A stretch of 64,000 bases of DNA from Owenia fusiformis. Taxonomy: Eukaryota; Annelida; Polychaeta; Sabellida; Oweniidae. Shown piece after piece: positions 60,593-64,000 of the stretch (the first letter of the stretch is position 1; each line of letters opens with the position of its first letter). The DNA is taken from positions 3,365,525-3,429,524 of the forward strand of contig CAIIXF020000004.1 of assembly GCA_903813345.2 (NCBI GenBank), given 5' to 3'. The notes below the pieces were generated by a model, which saw nothing but the letters and a program-made list of their open reading frames with translations, searched no databases and was not told the DNA's origin. The position numbers and the translations under genes were made by a program.

Positions 60593-61482
60593 CTATTTAA
60601 GAAATTGAAATATTACTTAGCATTTAGACTAAATGCTATGATTTGAATTCAAATATAACGTGTTTACTTAGCGTTTCTTTTGATCAACTAAGCTGAGGTA
60701 TAAGAACGCATTATAATTATATGAAGCTTAATTTAATTGAAGGTAAACAATCAAACAAACGGTTAAGTATTACTTTTCAGCTAGCATCGTTCATTGCTGA
60801 CTTAAGTAATCTGACACTTTTAACTCGTTTTTACAATATAAGAGGGCAGCACCTCCTTGCGTATCCATTGAATTGTAATTGATCAATTAACTTTTATTGA
60901 ATTTGTGAAACACAGTGAAGCACGATTTAACTGGAAAATATGTATTTTCCAGTGATATATCAGAAAAGGATAGAAGGACGGAAAGCTAGCTAGAAAGGCA
61001 ATCCCATAGATTGGAAGGTATGTATAGAATTTACATATTTTGAAAGGAAATGTTAATTGTGTCAGTTTTTAAAATATTTTAGGCTCGTATCAAGCATGTC
61101 ATGTCTTTAAATGATTGGTATGATTACTCATGTCAGTGGTCATTGAATTTGATAATCTCAAAATGTTTAAATTTAATGAAATCTCAATTTTCTACAAAAC
61201 AAACAAGCAAACAAACAAACAAAACGTTAATTTATATAAACATTTCATTTATTTCTATACCATATTATATATATATATATATATATTTCATTCTATTGAA
61301 TGATTCCATCGATATAACATTTACCAAGAACAATAGAAAGCAAGTACATTTCGTGACTCTCATTATGGTCTAACAACAACCAAAAAATTAAAAATTAAAA
61401 GTTTTCTGTTTAAATCGTTACAAAAGTGAGCTACAAATAATTTATAAACGATCTACAAATTTCTAAAACAATGCTAGGTAAG
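60593..61482. other. Non-coding, simple repeats
   Basis: AT-rich, with an (AAAC)n tract (61197-61224) and an (AT)n tract (61265-61287). The frame 61101-61373 follows these repeats and is not a gene. Confidence 0.5.
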
Positions 61483-62490
61483 CTATAATCGTGATGGTTT
61501 TAGTAAAATATCAAGTGGTTCAGTTGATATGCCATCTGCTAAAACTTTACGTTTAGCGTAAAAATATGAGAAACCAATACGATCTTGGGTGTAGGTATAC
61601 ATCGTATTGTTTTTACTCCTAAAACCTGTGATGTTTCCTATCTGTGATCTTTTAGTGTTCAATACAGCCTTGTACATTTCAGTTGGATTTTTATAAGAAC
61701 TTTTATTGACACCTTTACAACTGACTTTTGTTTGATCCGTTTCGTCATTATGCATGCAATACGTTTTTGAACAAAGGGCAACACATTCAGTCGATTCAAA
61801 TTCCTGTTTCATCAGCCCTGGCTGTCTGAGATCATACAATTCATTCTCCCTTGTGTCACTTCTAGGAAACCAATCATCTTTGACGCGTTTATATTCATCC
61901 ATCATATTAGGTCTTATAGCTTGTTCGATAGTGGGTTTACTTAGGGTGAAGTACGCAGAGTCCGTATCCATTTCTATCATTTGGAAATGCGACCTATCAA
62001 TAAATCTATCCATGAAATCGTAATAAAATGATAGCATGCGTAATTTTGCCCATTGTAATATGAAAAATCCTATTTGGTTTGGTACATCTAATTTGATTGT
62101 TTTCTTTGCTAATTCTAGCTCAAAAAAATTCTCATCTATCTGTTCAAGTTTTCTGAAACGTTTATCATTCACGCGCATTCTGGCTTTGTGCTTATCATCC
62201 ATATATTTTATCATTAAATGTTTGAATTTATCGATAATTACACTCCCGTATGCTGAGTTACCAATTAGCTTAAAAATTTCCGCTATTGGTTTCATATCTG
62301 GATCTTTATCACCGCGTCTTCTCGCATCAGCGACTTCATTCATAAATTTTTCAAAGCAACGAACTGGGGTGAATTCTATAACAGTATAAATCTTAGTTAT
62401 GGCTAAATTATGCTGGAGATACCATTTAAGCATTGGTGTTGATAATAGAATTTTTTCAGCCCGCATTCCACCAACTAACAATTTTCGACT
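61483..62490 (-). CDS. DNA polymerase B, C-terminal part (polymerase motifs B and C)
   Basis: The frame reads right to left to a stop at 61483-61485. It holds the polymerase motif B IGNSAYGSVIIDK, motif C MDTDSAYFTL with the DTDS metal ligands, and the thumb region (GVNKSSYKNPTEMYKA, then RSKNNTMYTYTQDRIGFSYF). This is the protein-primed family B polymerase of Polintons, which replicates linear genomes from a protein primer. The first ATG of this frame (62481) is internal to the family's sequence, so the piece is not a separate gene. It is the continuation of the upstream part in the -1 frame. Motifs are intact. Confidence 0.88.
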   Translation of the reverse strand, partial: SRKLLVGGMRAEKILLSTPMLKWYLQHNLAITKIYTVIEFTPVRCFEKFMNEVADARRRGDKDPDMKPIAEIFKLIGNSAYGSVIIDKFKHLMIKYMDDKHKARMRVNDKRFRKLEQIDENFFELELAKKTIKLDVPNQIGFFILQWAKLRMLSFYYDFMDRFIDRSHFQMIEMDTDSAYFTLSKPTIEQAIRPNMMDEYKRVKDDWFPRSDTRENELYDLRQPGLMKQEFESTECVALCSKTYCMHNDETDQTKVSCKGVNKSSYKNPTEMYKAVLNTKRSQIGNITGFRSKNNTMYTYTQDRIGFSYFYAKRKVLADGISTEPLDILLKPSRL

Positions 62491-64000
62491 TTTTTTGATA
62501 ATTTGTTTGCTTCTAAGTACTCATTCATATGATCCCCAATGGATTCCATATCAACCTCCGTGGTACAGAAAATTGGAGACATTTCGGAGAACTTTTCATA
62601 GTCTTCCGGTTTAACAGAAATGTCAACTTCTATAGCACCAAATAATTTGTCTTCTTGGATTGCTTTCAATATACTACTTTCATCCATAGTAGACAAGTGA
62701 TCACAGGGACGATTATATTTTTCTAGAAATTTTTTTAATTCGCCATCATGTCTTTTCATGAGTTCAAACTGACATTCATACATTTCAGTGACTGTGTAGC
62801 CAGACTCTTCTAAAAATTGTTTTCGTTTTGCATCGTGATGTCTTTTTGCTTCTGTCGATTCGTGCCATTTTTCACTCTTAATATGTTTTGTTAACCAACA
62901 GTCGTGATGATGGAAATAACACCCATGGAATTCGAATATTTGTTTGCCATATATTCCATCCACGCGATATGGACCTATGCGATGTTGAGTTTCAGAATTG
63001 AAACGGTGTTTAATATCTATGTTTAATTTTTCTCTCATGAATTCTAAATAGTAAATCTCTTTTAAAAAGCGGTCTTGTTTCTGTTTCTTGAAATTCGTAT
63101 CAGCCGTTCTTATGGTCATTGGGCCTGTCGGCATGGTCTGCCCCAGACACCATAGGTATAACGCATTTGCATCATAGCCTAATATCGTAGATACTTTTTC
63201 TGTTAATCCCCGAATAACAGATGTTCCGACTTTTTGATATCGGTTGAAAATGATTGAAGGTCCTCCAACAATATTTTCACGAAACATTGTATGAATATCT
63301 TTGAAACGTTCAGAAAACAAACAGATATGACTATCTGTATTTTTCATTTTCATGAGAAGATTTCTGGCTATCCCAGGCGCGCTTATTGTTTGTTTAAATG
63401 TATCAATGCCCATATTTTTATACAAGGTAATCATATTTTCAACGGCTTCGACAAAAGGATATACGTCTAGACAATTATAGTACACAAGAAAATCTTTGAA
63501 TTTTTTCATTCTTTCTTGTTGCCAAATTGTCTGCAATTCATTATAGTTTTCTGTACCTGTTTTTGGAATTTCGGAAATATTCATTTTTTTGAGAATTTGA
63601 TCTTCATTGTAACCATCATTTAACAATTCCTGAAACTTTTCGTATTCTGTTTCTAAAACATTTTGCTTTTTCAGTTTTGAAAAGAAACAATCATAGCTTG
63701 GTAATTCTTCATATTCTAGCTTTTCAGGTGTATCAAACCATTCATAGGGAAAAAATGACTTCCTAGTGTTTGCTTTGAAAGCTCGTAAAAACGCGTCGTA
63801 AGATGTACCAGCACTTACATAATTCATGACATCGAGAAATTTAAATTCTTTTGAAGCTAAACAGCTATACGCGTTTCCTTTTTTAACTACGAACTGACCG
63901 CTTTCAGAATCTTGAAAAAGATGTTTTGCAAAAGATTTCTTTACTAAGTTAAGGTCATACCTACTTGAGTTATATCCCAACACTGGTAATTGCTGTATGT
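62475..64000 (-). CDS. DNA polymerase B, middle part (exonuclease, motif A, inserted endonuclease-like domain), cut by the window edge
   Basis: The frame is open from the window's right end to a stop at 62475. An ORF start at 63983 is a GTG inside the coding sequence; codons continue beyond 64000, so the N-terminus is missing. Seen from the 5' side: Exo II LGYNSSRYDLN, Exo III YYNCLDVYPF, a PGIARNLL pre-motif, and motif A YDANALYLWCLGQTMPTG. Then comes an inserted VSR/restriction-endonuclease-like segment with DGIYGKQIFEFHGCYFHHHDCW, which is usual in Polinton polymerases. The frame stops just after a run of seven A on the coding strand (62490-62496), where the C-terminal part continues in another frame. 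Confidence 0.88.
   Translation of the reverse strand, partial: IQQLPVLGYNSSRYDLNLVKKSFAKHLFQDSESGQFVVKKGNAYSCLASKEFKFLDVMNYVSAGTSYDAFLRAFKANTRKSFFPYEWFDTPEKLEYEELPSYDCFFSKLKKQNVLETEYEKFQELLNDGYNEDQILKKMNISEIPKTGTENYNELQTIWQQERMKKFKDFLVYYNCLDVYPFVEAVENMITLYKNMGIDTFKQTISAPGIARNLLMKMKNTDSHICLFSERFKDIHTMFRENIVGGPSIIFNRYQKVGTSVIRGLTEKVSTILGYDANALYLWCLGQTMPTGPMTIRTADTNFKKQKQDRFLKEIYYLEFMREKLNIDIKHRFNSETQHRIGPYRVDGIYGKQIFEFHGCYFHHHDCWLTKHIKSEKWHESTEAKRHHDAKRKQFLEESGYTVTEMYECQFELMKRHDGELKKFLEKYNRPCDHLSTMDESSILKAIQEDKLFGAIEVDISVKPEDYEKFSEMSPIFCTTEVDMESIGDHMNEYLEANKLSKKVENC

Noticed and set aside
63981-63983. GTG as a start codon for PolB
   Set aside because: The frame continues upstream to the window edge with sequence fitting the exonuclease II region, so this is an internal codon.

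Overview
The window looks like nuclear DNA of an invertebrate animal, probably marine and possibly a mollusc or other lophotrochozoan. It is AT-rich, has many short GT-AG introns, carries an interferon-helicase-type immune gene, and is full of terminal-inverted-repeat elements of a kind common in such genomes. The species cannot be fixed from the sequence. Nothing prokaryotic was seen.

Layout. (1) 470-1240: the last two coding exons of an unidentified cysteine-rich protein gene on the + strand. (2) 1241-5526: non-coding, with one ~550 bp inverted-repeat element. (3) 5564-48586: one large + strand gene, which I reconstruct as 34 exons whose phases all agree (11,292 coding nt, about 3,763 aa). 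Its domain order is N-terminal helical region, zinc fingers, superfamily 1 helicase, RNB exoribonuclease domain and second superfamily 1 helicase, which is the HELZ2 order. It then continues, through an apparent GC-AG intron and acidic linker exons, into a trypsin-like serine protease domain with a visible His/Asp/Ser triad. That extension is the most unusual thing in the window. (4) Intron 19 of this gene (18795-34149) is a nest of mobile elements: a TIR element with ~160 bp internal repeats, a dead Tc1/mariner copy, a tRNA-like SINE, a long foldback, CACGTG palindromes, and a complete, very young Ty3/gypsy retrotransposon (24449-33127) with 4-bp target duplication, near-identical LTRs, a tRNA-Leu-type primer site, gag, and pol in the -1 frame. 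Intron 27 holds a 54-bp minisatellite.

(5) From about 49988 to the right edge lies a Polinton/adintovirus-type element, cut by the window end. On the + strand it has minor capsid, basic protein, double jelly-roll major capsid, adenain-like protease, integrase with chromodomain, packaging ATPase, two small late-type ORFs and an unrecognised 322-aa gene with its own TATA box. On the - strand it has a spliced C2H2 zinc-finger gene, a further exon, and protein-primed DNA polymerase B, which is broken by one frame change at a run of seven A and runs off the window end. A 536-bp foldback element with 5-bp target duplication sits between protease and integrase.

Together: particle formation (capsids, protease, ATPase), replication (PolB) and integration (integrase) genes of a virus-like element lie about 1.4 kb downstream of a host gene of an antiviral helicase/nuclease family. 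The adjacency may be accidental.
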